Shown: piece by piece, positions 49,213 through 56,148 of the stretch
How positions within the stretch are numbered: the stretch's first letter is position 1
Layout of the letters: each line of letters opens with the position of its first letter
Assembly (NCBI GenBank): GCA_018302815.1
Contig: JAGVZE010000009.1
Coordinates: 1-56,148 of the forward strand
Source of the DNA: Candidatus Woesearchaeota archaeon
Lineage (GTDB): Archaea; Nanobdellota; Nanobdellia; Woesearchaeales; ARS49
Length of the DNA stretch: 56,148 nt
Direction: 5' to 3'
Program-made: the position numbers and the translations under genes
The notes under the pieces: model-generated
What the model saw: the letters and a program-made list of their open reading frames with translations, nothing else
Told to the model about the DNA's origin: nothing
Database searches by the model: none

Positions 49213-49566
49213 TCAACTTATCAACTTCAAATCGCCAGTCACTCTATCTATCTTTTCTGCTTTATCCGGACCAATTCCAAGACAAGTCGTCGTGCCAGGC
49301 TCAAGATGAGTTCTGCCCGCATCGGTAATCAAAGAGACCACAAGCCCCGCGTCCTGCGCCTTGCGCATATATTTTAGAAGCGTATCAAGATTCGGAACTT
49401 TAAGAACAACTTTCTTCATACCTTGGTCCTGCCAAGACTTCAAATCATCCTTATGAGTCTTTAAAACCGCGCCCACAGACGCGTGGCTAACCTGCGCTGC
49501 CATCTTGCCCTTGGTGAGCTTCAAATCATCACGAACGATAATCACTTGCTTTAGTTCAGTTGGCAT
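49213..49566 (-). CDS. pth2: Peptidyl-tRNA hydrolase 2
   Basis: Releases peptides from stalled peptidyl-tRNA. A 117-residue Pth2-fold enzyme: QVIIVRDDLKLTKGKMAAQVSHAS, then KKVVLKVPNLDTLLKYMRKA, AGLVVSLITDAGRTHLEPGTTTCLGIGPD; the G-K-[ML]-A-A-Q and T-D-A-G-[RKL]-T blocks are diagnostic. Full length for archaeal Pth2. Start ATG 49566. The tail of the gene precedes array A14 only on the far side. Confidence 0.95.
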   Translation of the reverse strand: MPTELKQVIIVRDDLKLTKGKMAAQVSHASVGAVLKTHKDDLKSWQDQGMKKVVLKVPNLDTLLKYMRKAQDAGLVVSLITDAGRTHLEPGTTTCLGIGPDKAEKIDRVTGDLKLIS

Positions 49567-49612
49567 TGTAGTCGGTAAGTTGTAGGACGTTGGAAGTAGG
49601 ATGTAGGAAGTA
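49566..49612 (+). repeat. GACGG-type array A14 (GTAGGACGTTGG variant)
   Basis: Short array of TAGGACGTTGGAAGTAGGATGTAGGAAGT words upstream of pth2. The word TAGGACGTTGGAAGTAGGA is shared with A6, A15 and A16. Confidence 0.65.
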
Positions 49613-49618
49613 CTTAAT

Positions 49619-49668
49619 AAAATTGATTAAAAAAGCTAAAGAAAAAAAAGAAAAAGCTCAAAATTTAT
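49619..49668 (-). terminator. T-rich terminator of pilin-like gene
   Basis: On the minus strand after the stop of the 49671-50396 gene: CTTTTTCTTTTTTTTCTTTAGCTTTTTTAATC, several U-runs, a typical archaeal terminator. Confidence 0.5.
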
Positions 49669-49670
49669 TT

Positions 49671-50396
49671 CTACTTCTGACCTTGGTCGAAGGGGAACGT
49701 CTTTGCAGACGCCCAACAGACCGGCACGCGAACGCCATTCACCAAGACTGAAGACCAGTCAAAGCGCTCATTACCGGACTTGTTATCAACCAATGTCGTC
49801 AAAACATTCTCACGAATCAAATCTTCACTGTTCGGCACCTGCTGCTCAGCTCCAAGGCTGTTCGCGTAACAGTACATATCGCCGCCAAGCTTACCTACTC
49901 CTTCAAGCGGAGGCCTTGCCTGAGCTGAACTCGCGCCAGGGAAGTTTCCTTCAACTTCAGCGCCGGTCGATCCCTTGTTAGGAACCGAATAGCAATTGAA
50001 CATGTCATGAGGAACTCCTATCTTCGGACCTGTCATCAAGTCACGCTCGCAAGCATACAAATCCTCAATGCTCGCAAAACCGCCAGACGTGTAACGACCG
50101 CTCACGACAAACGCAGGAGTCCTGCTACCCTTGGTCTGCACTGCAGAAGGGTAATAACCCGGACCTGCAGGATAAACAACCTGAGGCGCTCCAGGACCGC
50201 TCGGGGTCGCATAGACCGGAGCGATTCCAGACTCAACATCCGGATTAAACGTCTGATACGTGTTACCTATCGATAAATCGGTAAGCAATGCACCTTCTTT
50301 GCTCGCTCGAGTGAACAGCAACACAAGGCCGATCACCGCAATAATGGCAACTACGCCAAGAATCACCAAGCCAATACCTGTTTGTCCTCTTTTCAT
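49671..50396 (-). CDS. Pilin-like surface protein
   Basis: A 241-residue protein. N-terminus MKRGQTGIGLVILGVVAIIA with basic residues, Gly and a long hydrophobic helix (to about residue 28) is like a class III (pilin) signal peptide, which the prepilin peptidase in this window could process. The rest is Gly/Pro/Tyr-rich (YPAGPGYYPSAVQTKG) with several Cys (ACERDL, FNCYSV, MYCYAN, VCWASA), likely extracellular. AGGAGGC (after AA) lies eight bases before ATG 50396. Followed on the minus strand by a T-rich terminator. Confidence 0.7.
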   Translation of the reverse strand: MKRGQTGIGLVILGVVAIIAVIGLVLLFTRASKEGALLTDLSIGNTYQTFNPDVESGIAPVYATPSGPGAPQVVYPAGPGYYPSAVQTKGSRTPAFVVSGRYTSGGFASIEDLYACERDLMTGPKIGVPHDMFNCYSVPNKGSTGAEVEGNFPGASSAQARPPLEGVGKLGGDMYCYANSLGAEQQVPNSEDLIRENVLTTLVDNKSGNERFDWSSVLVNGVRVPVCWASAKTFPFDQGQK

Positions 50397-50463
50397 ATCA
50401 AAGCCTCCTTTAAAATGATAAAGATATCGAGGAGAAAATGGTATTTAAATGTTTTGTATGGTT

Positions 50464-50635
50464 TGTATGACGACGGCAGGATGGATGAAGTAGGAAGTAG
50501 GACGTTGGATGTATGTAGGACGGAAGACGGATGGACGGCATGACGGTAGGACGGAAAGAAGGCGGGACGCAAGACGACAGGCACGAAGAACAGCAGGAGG
50601 CAGGATGTGGGAAGAAGGAAGTTTGACGGCGATTA
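50464..50635 (+). repeat. GACGG array A15, in segmental duplication copy 2
   Basis: Array upstream of the pilin-like gene and downstream of the MDD pseudogene. The part 50528-50620 copies A5 (GACGGATGGACGGCATGACGGTAGGACGGAA, ACGAAGAACAGCAGGAGG, GATGTGGGAAGAAGG). Plus-strand polarity, between minus-strand genes. Confidence 0.87.
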
Positions 50636-50699
50636 GTTTCTGACTGGATAAAAATTGTCGAATTTTGCGCAAGCGCTCCGTGCTGGTAGAATTTATCGC

Positions 50700-50765
50700 T
50701 CGCCCCTTGCGGGGCTCGCTAATAGCTCGCTACGCTCGCAATTGGCTCGCCCTTCGGGCTCGCGT
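50700..50765. other. GC-rich hairpin cluster downstream of MDD pseudogene
   Basis: Stems GCCCC-TTGC-GGGGC (about 50711) and GCCC-TTC-GGGC (about 50751) with AGCTCGCTACGCTCGC words in between; sequence-related to the hairpin train at 13827-14004 and in the same place after the duplicated gene. Confidence 0.6.
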
Positions 50766-50766
50766 T

Positions 50767-51482
50767 TTATAATGGGCGTACTCGAGCGAAACGGGCGTCG
50801 TAGCTGAGACTCCCGTAGCCATTACAACTGCAGTAGCCATGAATATAGTAGGCGCACAACGGCCGCAATTGACTCTGCGCAGGACACACCCATCTTCCTT
50901 GCGCATCTTGCCTGTGAACTGTCCAAAACGCCATCGCAACACCACCTTGAACCTGTCCAAAAACAATATTAGAATACCGCCTCAACAAATTCCTATCACC
51001 CTCAACCGCCGCAAGCCAACCCTTATGCTTCAAAACCTGATCCGGAGTCAACGACCGATTATACAAATCATCTCTATCCTGAACATCAAGCTCAACAAAA
51101 CTTGAAAAATCATCATAATTCACAGGCAAAAATGCATCCCTGAACGAAGCAGGAACATTCCTCAACAAATCATCACTCAAAGAAACAATACGAAACTTTG
51201 TAGTGTCTTTTTGATACACAATCGCACTACTCGTATCTAACCAATTCGTCCACAAACCAGCCGCGCCCTCATGCTCAAACTGGTCAATACGAGCCTGAAC
51301 AGTCTCCTTAAACGTCAAAGGACGAGCAACTCCTCCCGCAAAAGGATGCAAACCATCATCACCCGCGCACAAACCACGCAACGCAACCAACGCCTCACCA
51401 TACCTTGCAGCCAACGCAAAACATCACTCCACACACTACTCGTCCTTGCCAAACGCTCCAAACGACGCAAACGATCATCCAT
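50767..51482 (-). pseudogene. MDD-family gene, copy 2, frameshifted
   Basis: The N-terminus reads MDDRLRRLERLARTSSVWSD from ATG 51482, as in the family, but 79 bases present in copy 1 (after ACCTTGCA, at 14656-14740) are missing, which shifts the frame. The remaining C-terminal part stays open (residues RYGEALVALRGLCAGDDG onward, then PLCAYYIHGYCSCNG). Copy 1 instead has a two-base loss near its start; so the two copies are broken differently. A TATA-like TGTTTATTTAC (about 51502-51512) is intact. Confidence 0.7.
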
Positions 51483-51533
51483 AACTAAACAAACCGCAAA
51501 GAAGTAAATAAACATTTCGAGAATGTGAAAAAA

Positions 51534-53453
51534 CTACTTCTTATGCTTAATCTCTTCCTTCAACTGCCCTATGAACGCGTCAACAGCAACAGGACCCAGA
51601 ACTTTATTATCTCGTGTTCTCACGCTAAGCTGCCCTTGCATCTCTTTCTCGCCGAAAACAAGAATGTAATTGACTTGGTCGAGCTGGGCGTTGCGAACTT
51701 TCTTGTTAATAGTCTCCATTGAAGCGTCAAGATGAGCGCGAATGCCCTGCTCTTTAAGCTTGTTCACAAGCTTTTGACCTTCCATCTCGAAACGCTCAGC
51801 AACGGTTAGAACACGAACCTGCTCAGGAGAAAGCCAGAGAGGGAACTTGCCAGCGAAATGCTCAATCAAATGCGCCATAAAACGCTCGTGAGATGAAAGC
51901 GGAGCTCTGTGGATGACAAACACTTCATTATTCTCTTTGCCTTCCTTGTCAACGTAGAACAAGTTGAAACGCGTCTTAGCCGCGAAATCAAGTTGAACAG
52001 TAGAAAGAGTCTCTTCCTTGCCGTAAACGTTCTTGAACTGAACGTCAATCTTAGGACCGTAAAACGCCGCCTCATTTTGCGCCTCAATAAACGCAACGCC
52101 GACGTCATTTAGAACTTTTCTAAGAACTTCCTCAGAATACTCCCAGTTATCCGGCTCGTTGATATACTTCTCGCTGTTCTTTGAATCCCATCTTGAAAGA
52201 CGGAAATGGTACTGCTTGAAACCGAACACATCGAAGTAATTCTTAATCATCTGAAGAACAGCCTTAAGTTCGTCAGCGATTTGCTCCTTCATGCAATAAA
52301 TGTGAGCGTCATTCTGCTCCAAACCACGAACACGAGAAAGGCCCGCAAGAGTTCCAGATAATTCATTGCGATAAACCATCGCATATTCAGCCAAACGAAC
52401 AGGCAAATCACGATAACTGCGAGGCTTGTGTCCGAAAATGAGATGATGCAATGGACAATTCATCGACTTAAGATAATACGTCCCGTCATCCATCACCATC
52501 TTAGGATACATACTCTCCGCATAATGAGGCAAATGACCGCTTCTTTGGAACAATTCCTCTTTCGCAAGATGAGGCGTTGAGACACGCTCGAACCCTGCCT
52601 TATCCTCCGTCTCAATTGCGAACTGCTCAATCGCATTCTTGATAATCTCGCCCTTAGGCAGCCATAAAGGAAGACCTTTTCCAACAAGCTCATGAAGCAT
52701 GTACAACTCCATCTCTTTGCCAATCTTCTTGTGGTCCCTAGCTTCAGCTTCCTCTTGAATCTTGACGTGCTCTTTAAGCTCCTTATCTGACGGGAAACTA
52801 ATGCCGTAGATTCTCGTCAGCTGCTTATTCTTCTGATCGCCACGCCAGTAAGCGCCCGCGATTTTTGTGAGTTTGAACGCTTTTATCACACCCGTGCTCG
52901 GAACGTGAGGCCCCTCGCACAAGTCAATAAAATCACCATCACGATAAGCTGTCAGATTCCAGCCCTTCTTCTTGAAATCTTCTGCGAGCTCGACCTTGTA
53001 AGGATTATCGCCCTCGAACTTTTTAACGTCGGCTAATTCCCACTCGTGACGCTCAAACAAATGATTCGCGTTTACGATATCATTCATCGCCTGCTCGATT
53101 TTTGGAAAATCATCAAGCGCAATCTTAAGATCGTCAAAATCATAATAAAAACCCTCCTCAACAGGAGGACCGATAGTCGGTTTTGCTTCAGGATAAAGCT
53201 TCTTAATCGCGTGAGCCAAAATGTGCGCAGTGCTGTGACGAAAAACATCCTTACCCTCAACATCCTTGAACGTGAGAATCCTAATTGACGCATCTTTCTC
53301 AATTATCCTGCTAAGGTCGCGAACTTCTCCATCAATAACTATTCCGAGCGCTGCCTGCGCAAGTTTAGGACCTATAGCCATCGCAACCTGCAAACCCGTG
53401 CTTTTAACCGGAAGCTGAATCTTCTTGCCATCCGGCAACGTAAGCGTTATCAT
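51534..53453 (-). CDS. thrS: Threonyl-tRNA synthetase, bacterial-type
   Basis: Attaches threonine to tRNA-Thr. A complete 639-residue enzyme: N-terminal TGS domain, then the bacterial editing domain with H73-x3-H77 (FRHSTAHILAHA) and C179-x3-H183 (LCEGPH), the catalytic core with zinc ligands Cys333 (SMNCPLHH), His384 (NDAHIYC) and a His in VIHRAP, and the C-terminal anticodon domain (LLNKLKEQGIRAHLDASMET in pieces). Many archaea instead have an N-terminal D-tRNA deacylase-like editing module; here the bacterial form is present, a possible ancient transfer. TATA-like TTTTAAACAA (53474-53484) gives a leaderless start. Confidence 0.97.
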   Translation of the reverse strand: MITLTLPDGKKIQLPVKSTGLQVAMAIGPKLAQAALGIVIDGEVRDLSRIIEKDASIRILTFKDVEGKDVFRHSTAHILAHAIKKLYPEAKPTIGPPVEEGFYYDFDDLKIALDDFPKIEQAMNDIVNANHLFERHEWELADVKKFEGDNPYKVELAEDFKKKGWNLTAYRDGDFIDLCEGPHVPSTGVIKAFKLTKIAGAYWRGDQKNKQLTRIYGISFPSDKELKEHVKIQEEAEARDHKKIGKEMELYMLHELVGKGLPLWLPKGEIIKNAIEQFAIETEDKAGFERVSTPHLAKEELFQRSGHLPHYAESMYPKMVMDDGTYYLKSMNCPLHHLIFGHKPRSYRDLPVRLAEYAMVYRNELSGTLAGLSRVRGLEQNDAHIYCMKEQIADELKAVLQMIKNYFDVFGFKQYHFRLSRWDSKNSEKYINEPDNWEYSEEVLRKVLNDVGVAFIEAQNEAAFYGPKIDVQFKNVYGKEETLSTVQLDFAAKTRFNLFYVDKEGKENNEVFVIHRAPLSSHERFMAHLIEHFAGKFPLWLSPEQVRVLTVAERFEMEGQKLVNKLKEQGIRAHLDASMETINKKVRNAQLDQVNYILVFGEKEMQGQLSVRTRDNKVLGPVAVDAFIGQLKEEIKHKK

Positions 53454-53501
53454 ACGTCCAAGACAACAGGGATTGTTTAAAAGGTTTTTGTGTGCTTACG
53501 C

Positions 53502-53571
53502 GAGTAGGACGTAGGAAGTTGGAAGTAGGACGGACGACGACGGCAGGATGGATGGACGGCAGTACAGACGC
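53502..53571 (+). repeat. GACGG array A16
   Basis: Array with TAGGACGTAGGAAGTTGGAAGTAGGACGG and GATGGACGGC words, between divergent thrS and the 53607 gene. Plus-strand polarity. Confidence 0.82.
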
Positions 53572-53606
53572 GAAAAGAATAAAAACCTGCAGATGAAGCG
53601 AAATGT

Positions 53607-54185
53607 ATGCTTGATTCACTAAAAAACGCAGCAGAACTACTAGCGTTCCCGTTCATACTAACCGCGGCAACAGGAACTTTGAGCTATGTGTTCTTAGACA
53701 AATACGCGAACGGCAAAGGAATGCAGAACGCGGACCTTTTACGAGGAACAGCAGAGTACCTAAAAGAATACGACGGCAAAGCGCAGAACGTCGCCCACCA
53801 CGGTTTTGAAACAGTAGAACTTGTGCGCAGCAACAACTCGCATTTAGAAGAACTCAGCCGGCTCTCACGCGACCTCGAAGAAAGACTCGCAAGCGGGCAA
53901 GCGATGGACACAAAAGAACTAAGCGAAAAAATGTACGCCATCGTGAACAAGCACGATGTTCACGCGGAAGAACTCATAGGCGGAATCGGATTCGGACTAC
54001 TGGCACTTATCAGCCTTGCAGGAACTGCATACGGCACTCAAAAAGTCATAAAGGATGAAATCATTGCAAGAAAAATCAGAGCACGGCTTTCGCAGAACGA
54101 AGTTAGATTCTCACCAGACGAAATCGCAAAAATACGCGAAGAAGAAGAACAACGCAATGATGATAATACTCAACTGAACCAGTAA
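53607..54185 (+). CDS. Membrane protein with two helices, unknown function
   Basis: A 192-residue protein. Hydrophobic helices at about 8-29 (LLAFPFILTAATGTLSYVFL) and 122-142 (LIGGIGFGLLALISLAGTAYG), with an extended helical segment between (VRSNNSHLEELSRLSRDLEERL). Basic cytoplasmic-looking end after the second helix. No family recognised. Confidence 0.6.
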   Translation: MLDSLKNAAELLAFPFILTAATGTLSYVFLDKYANGKGMQNADLLRGTAEYLKEYDGKAQNVAHHGFETVELVRSNNSHLEELSRLSRDLEERLASGQAMDTKELSEKMYAIVNKHDVHAEELIGGIGFGLLALISLAGTAYGTQKVIKDEIIARKIRARLSQNEVRFSPDEIAKIREEEEQRNDDNTQLNQ

Positions 54186-54192
54186 AAATAAC

Positions 54193-55497
54193 TCACTCTA
54201 ACTTCAAAGTCTCACGAAGATCAGGCATAAGCTTTGATTCATCAACAGATTCTCTTGTTCCATCAATCAAGTACCGCGCAACTCCTTTACTTCCTTCATT
54301 AACGTACAAAACCTGCCGAGTATCTTCATCAAGCATAATATGCGGTTCCGTTACATCCTTGCAGAACAACACAGAACCATCAAGCGCGCGCACATTGAAC
54401 GTTTTCTTTTCCACTGCCCCCTCATGCACAGTCTCTTTCAAAATTAAATACGGCTCACAGAATGCCAGCACTATCCCTGCATCAATCATTGAACGATCAA
54501 AAATCACGTCACCAATAAGTGAATGCACACCAAACTTAGAAGTCGAACTAAACGAACCATACCTATACGGAAATTCAACGCATTTCGAGTGAGACATACT
54601 CCTTGTAAAACTAGAAAATACAAGTTCGGAATTCCCAAGCTCAATTTGAGCAGCGCTCCACCTAGCAATCAGTTCACCGCCCCAATACAAACTCGCATAA
54701 TCACAAAATAAATTAGAACCTAAATACACCCTATGACCCAAGTCAGACTTCAGGTCCCCGCACGTCAAGTCAGAGAAATGAAAATACAAATCCCTTCCAG
54801 CCAACTCACCCCTATACAGCCAGCCACCCTCCCTGAAAATGCCCTGAATTATTATCTCCCTGCACTGCTCCTCCCAGTCCTGCCTCTCCAGCGAAGACCT
54901 TGATTTCGGCGAAGGAGGAAGCGTTCGCGAGTAATCAGTCACAGACCCTCTTGCAGGAATCTCATCGCGCGAAAAAGATTCACGAATTAGTTGAACGTTA
55001 TAACCTGCGATCTCACTTAGTTCAGATACAGCACCACCTAATCTTGGAACCGCCAAAGAGATATTATTTTTGCGAGCGTTCATAGCCGGCTCAAGTTCAG
55101 CCGCAGTCCAAGCAGCCACAGGAAACAATGAAGCGAAAGCGAATGCGCCAAGACAGCCCACATAGCTCAAACTCCTTTTTCGCTCATCAGTCTTTGTGAA
55201 CATCTTTGTCGCAAGACTGCGCGAAAGATACATCACTCCATCACACGCTTTCTTCCCAACATACCCAACCGCCAAACCCCCGGCTGCAAGCCAGCCGAGC
55301 TTTCCGGCAGAAACATGATAATCACCCGCGTCCAAAAACAACTGCGGCGAGGAAAATGCGATAAATTCGCCTGCACCAGCCGCAAGCGCGCCCATACCAT
55401 ACGAAAGAGCAGTCTTTCCATAGCGCAAGACTTTGCTTTCCAATACATCAGAATCAAATTCTTTTACCGGCTCCTGATTCAACTGCTCGTCACTCAT
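54193..55497 (-). CDS. Membrane protein with structured leader
   Basis: A 434-residue protein with about three hydrophobic segments near the N-terminus (GMGALAAGAGEFIAF, LGWLAAGGLAVGYVG, YVGCLGAFAFASLFPVAA), then a long extracellular- or cytoplasmic-facing domain (WEEQCREIIIQGIFREGGWL, DVTEPHIMLDEDTRQVLYVN). No enzyme motif seen. The ATG at 55497 is preferred; upstream frame codons (to 55635) read through a region of large hairpins. Its transcript would start with those hairpins, hinting at control in the leader; inference. Confidence 0.58.
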   Translation of the reverse strand: MSDEQLNQEPVKEFDSDVLESKVLRYGKTALSYGMGALAAGAGEFIAFSSPQLFLDAGDYHVSAGKLGWLAAGGLAVGYVGKKACDGVMYLSRSLATKMFTKTDERKRSLSYVGCLGAFAFASLFPVAAWTAAELEPAMNARKNNISLAVPRLGGAVSELSEIAGYNVQLIRESFSRDEIPARGSVTDYSRTLPPSPKSRSSLERQDWEEQCREIIIQGIFREGGWLYRGELAGRDLYFHFSDLTCGDLKSDLGHRVYLGSNLFCDYASLYWGGELIARWSAAQIELGNSELVFSSFTRSMSHSKCVEFPYRYGSFSSTSKFGVHSLIGDVIFDRSMIDAGIVLAFCEPYLILKETVHEGAVEKKTFNVRALDGSVLFCKDVTEPHIMLDEDTRQVLYVNEGSKGVARYLIDGTRESVDESKLMPDLRETLKLE

Positions 55498-55523
55498 ATA
55501 CTCGATTTTCCTGAAGACCATGT

Positions 55524-55664
55524 CAAAAACCACTGGTGGTCGCTCGCTGCGCTCGCTCAACACCAGCAGCATGAGTGACCAGTGGTTTTTGAACACACTC
55601 GGAAATCCACTCTCTCGTGGTTTGCGAATGAGCAAACCACCAGTCTCAGACTGGTGGATTTCCG
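55524..55664. other. Two large inverted-repeat structures in the leader of the 54193-55497 gene
   Basis: CAAAAACCACTGGT (55524-55537) pairs perfectly with ACCAGTGGTTTTTG (55578-55591), 14 bp, enclosing inner pairing GTCGCTC/GAGTGAC. Next, CGGAAATCCAC (55600-55610) pairs with GTGGATTTCCG (55654-55664), enclosing two perfect hairpins: GTGGTTTGC...GCAAACCAC (55617-55640) and CCAGTCT-C-AGACTGG (about 55640-55654). This looks like a multi-stem RNA or a small palindromic mobile unit. Confidence 0.72.
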
Positions 55665-55681
55665 ATGTTTAAAAAGGTTTC

Positions 55682-56011
55682 TCAGAAAGACTCGCCGCTG
55701 TACGGAAGACGTTTGAACGGCTCCAAACTCACATCATCAGAAAAAACACGCTTCCCATCAGGCGTGAAAAAATGCAGCTCAGGCGTTCCATCCTTATCAG
55801 TATCAGCGATGACGCACACCAAACTGACAGAAACAGAACGAACATCTGCTATAGAGCGCCTTGACTGCGATTCCTGCATCACACGCTCAAGCTCTGTTCG
55901 AGCGCGATACGATTCCTTCTCCATCTGCCCCGAATAATACGCAGAACTCAAACCAAAACTAAGAACAGAAGCGCCTGCCATCGCAGCAGCTGCAAAAAGA
56001 TACTTGTTCAT
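55682..56011 (-). CDS. Anchored or secreted protein with Ca-binding-like loop
   Basis: A 109-residue protein: MNKYLFAAAAMAGASVLSFG is a signal or anchor helix, then a helical stretch SYRARTELERVMQESQSRR, and a strand region IADTDKDGTPELHFFTPDG whose DTDKDGTPEL resembles an EF-hand/dockerin-type calcium loop (D-x-D-x-D-G-x-x-E). ATG 56011 is preferred over 56053 because a TATA-like CTTTATACG lies about 25 bases upstream. Confidence 0.62.
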   Translation of the reverse strand: MNKYLFAAAAMAGASVLSFGLSSAYYSGQMEKESYRARTELERVMQESQSRRSIADVRSVSVSLVCVIADTDKDGTPELHFFTPDGKRVFSDDVSLEPFKRLPYSGESF

Positions 56012-56100
56012 AAATCCACAGACAAAACACACGTATAAAGAGTTTATCCACAACTTTTATATACTGAGGCGGACATGACTATACTGGGAGTGGAAAACAT

Positions 56101-56148
56101 ATGGTAATACTATACGATAGATTCAACCTGCCCCAAGACATCTTCGAG
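56101..56148 (+). CDS. 5' end of a gene running out of the window
   Basis: MVILYDRFNLPQDIFE, 16 codons without a stop. GGGAGTGG lies about nine bases before the ATG at 56101 and a TATA-like TTTTATATACTG (56055) about 45 bases before it. Incomplete, so not identifiable. Confidence 0.4.
   Translation, partial: MVILYDRFNLPQDIFE

Larger units (their letters stand above)
50520..51515. repeat. Segmental duplication, copy 2
   Basis: Copy of 13590-14860 holding array A15, GC-rich hairpins (around 50700-50765, with GCCC-TTC-GGGC) and the MDD pseudogene. The gene part differs from copy 1 by a 79-base deletion and scattered substitutions. Confidence 0.8.

Noticed and set aside
1-56148. rRNA, tRNA, riboswitch or origin in the window
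   Set aside because: I looked through all intergenic intervals for conserved tRNA arms, 16S/23S/5S motifs and Cdc6/origin-box-like repeats next to orc genes; none were evident by eye. No orc1/cdc6 gene is present.

Overview
The window looks like a piece of chromosome from a small-genome archaeon, most likely of the DPANN assemblage (Woesearchaeota/Pacearchaeota grade; the lineage is inferred, not proven). The archaeal signs are ribosomal proteins L7Ae, S28e, L24e and S6e, an archaeal EF-2 with the diphthamide-site motif, peptidyl-tRNA hydrolase 2, type IV pilin-type signal sequences with an A24 prepilin peptidase, and genes that mostly start about 20-30 bases downstream of a TATA-like box (TTTAAA/TTTATA), many apparently leaderless. 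Several housekeeping proteins have reduced or altered forms: a NFACT-R protein without its N-terminal half, two HIT proteins whose catalytic-His position is Met, a HAD protein without its nucleophile Asp, and a bacterial-type ThrRS. I see no rRNA, tRNA, CRISPR array or complete transposon.

Layout. 1-4.3 kb: a truncated-looking exported protein, glucose-6-phosphate isomerase, a DoxX membrane protein, a DUF4870-like protein, a Cys-rich secreted protein, an RHH/AT-hook regulator and a nucleotidyltransferase. 4.37-8.06 kb (minus): a translation operon rpl7ae-rps28e-rpl24e-ndk-aEF-2. 8.2-13.6 kb: a helical protein, a TumE/TumA-like toxin-antitoxin pair, prepilin peptidase, an RNA m5U methyltransferase, a CYTH protein and a TrmB-like regulator. 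13.6-21.6 kb: members of a small lineage-specific family (called MDD here), an FHA-HIT-HIT operon, a pilin and a Bro-N protein. 21.6-26.8 kb: two beta-helix surface proteins, an ADP-ribosylglycohydrolase, a RelE-type pair, a methyltransferase and a wHTH regulator divergent from glmS. 26.9-32.5 kb: glmS with a degenerate HAD protein, then two TPR/helical-repeat proteins. 32.5-42.7 kb: accessory zone with decayed DUF4258/DUF2283, VapBC, an MBL-fold hydrolase, a large ATP-grasp-like protein, nucleotidyltransferase, NFACT-R/YhbY pair, VOC protein and a PIN/antitoxin pair. 42.8-56.1 kb: a coiled-coil protein, a TIM-barrel protein, two very acidic proteins, an NT-HEPN fusion, rps6e, a RelE pair, pth2, a pilin-like protein, an MDD pseudogene, thrS and membrane proteins.

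The most striking structure is not a gene. Sixteen intergenic arrays of a degenerate GACGG-based repeat (for example GGACGGAAGACGGCGGGACGG) are scattered over the window. Every one reads GACGG on the plus strand, whether it lies between divergent, convergent, plus-tandem or minus-tandem genes. Two arrays with matching edges flank the Bro-N gene, and one array is included in a roughly 1.2-kb segmental duplication (13.6-14.9 kb and 50.5-51.5 kb) whose two MDD-family genes carry different frame-disrupting deletions. A separate 48-bp promoter-bearing direct repeat flanks the ADP-ribosylglycohydrolase. This points to a strand-polar chromosomal element, perhaps for DNA segregation or replication, perhaps a recombination hot spot that takes up cassettes.

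At least five toxin-antitoxin-type modules, several with partner ORFs of only about 40 codons, are packed into the 56 kb. I worked from the sequence alone, so all family names are from recognised motifs and no database search backs them.
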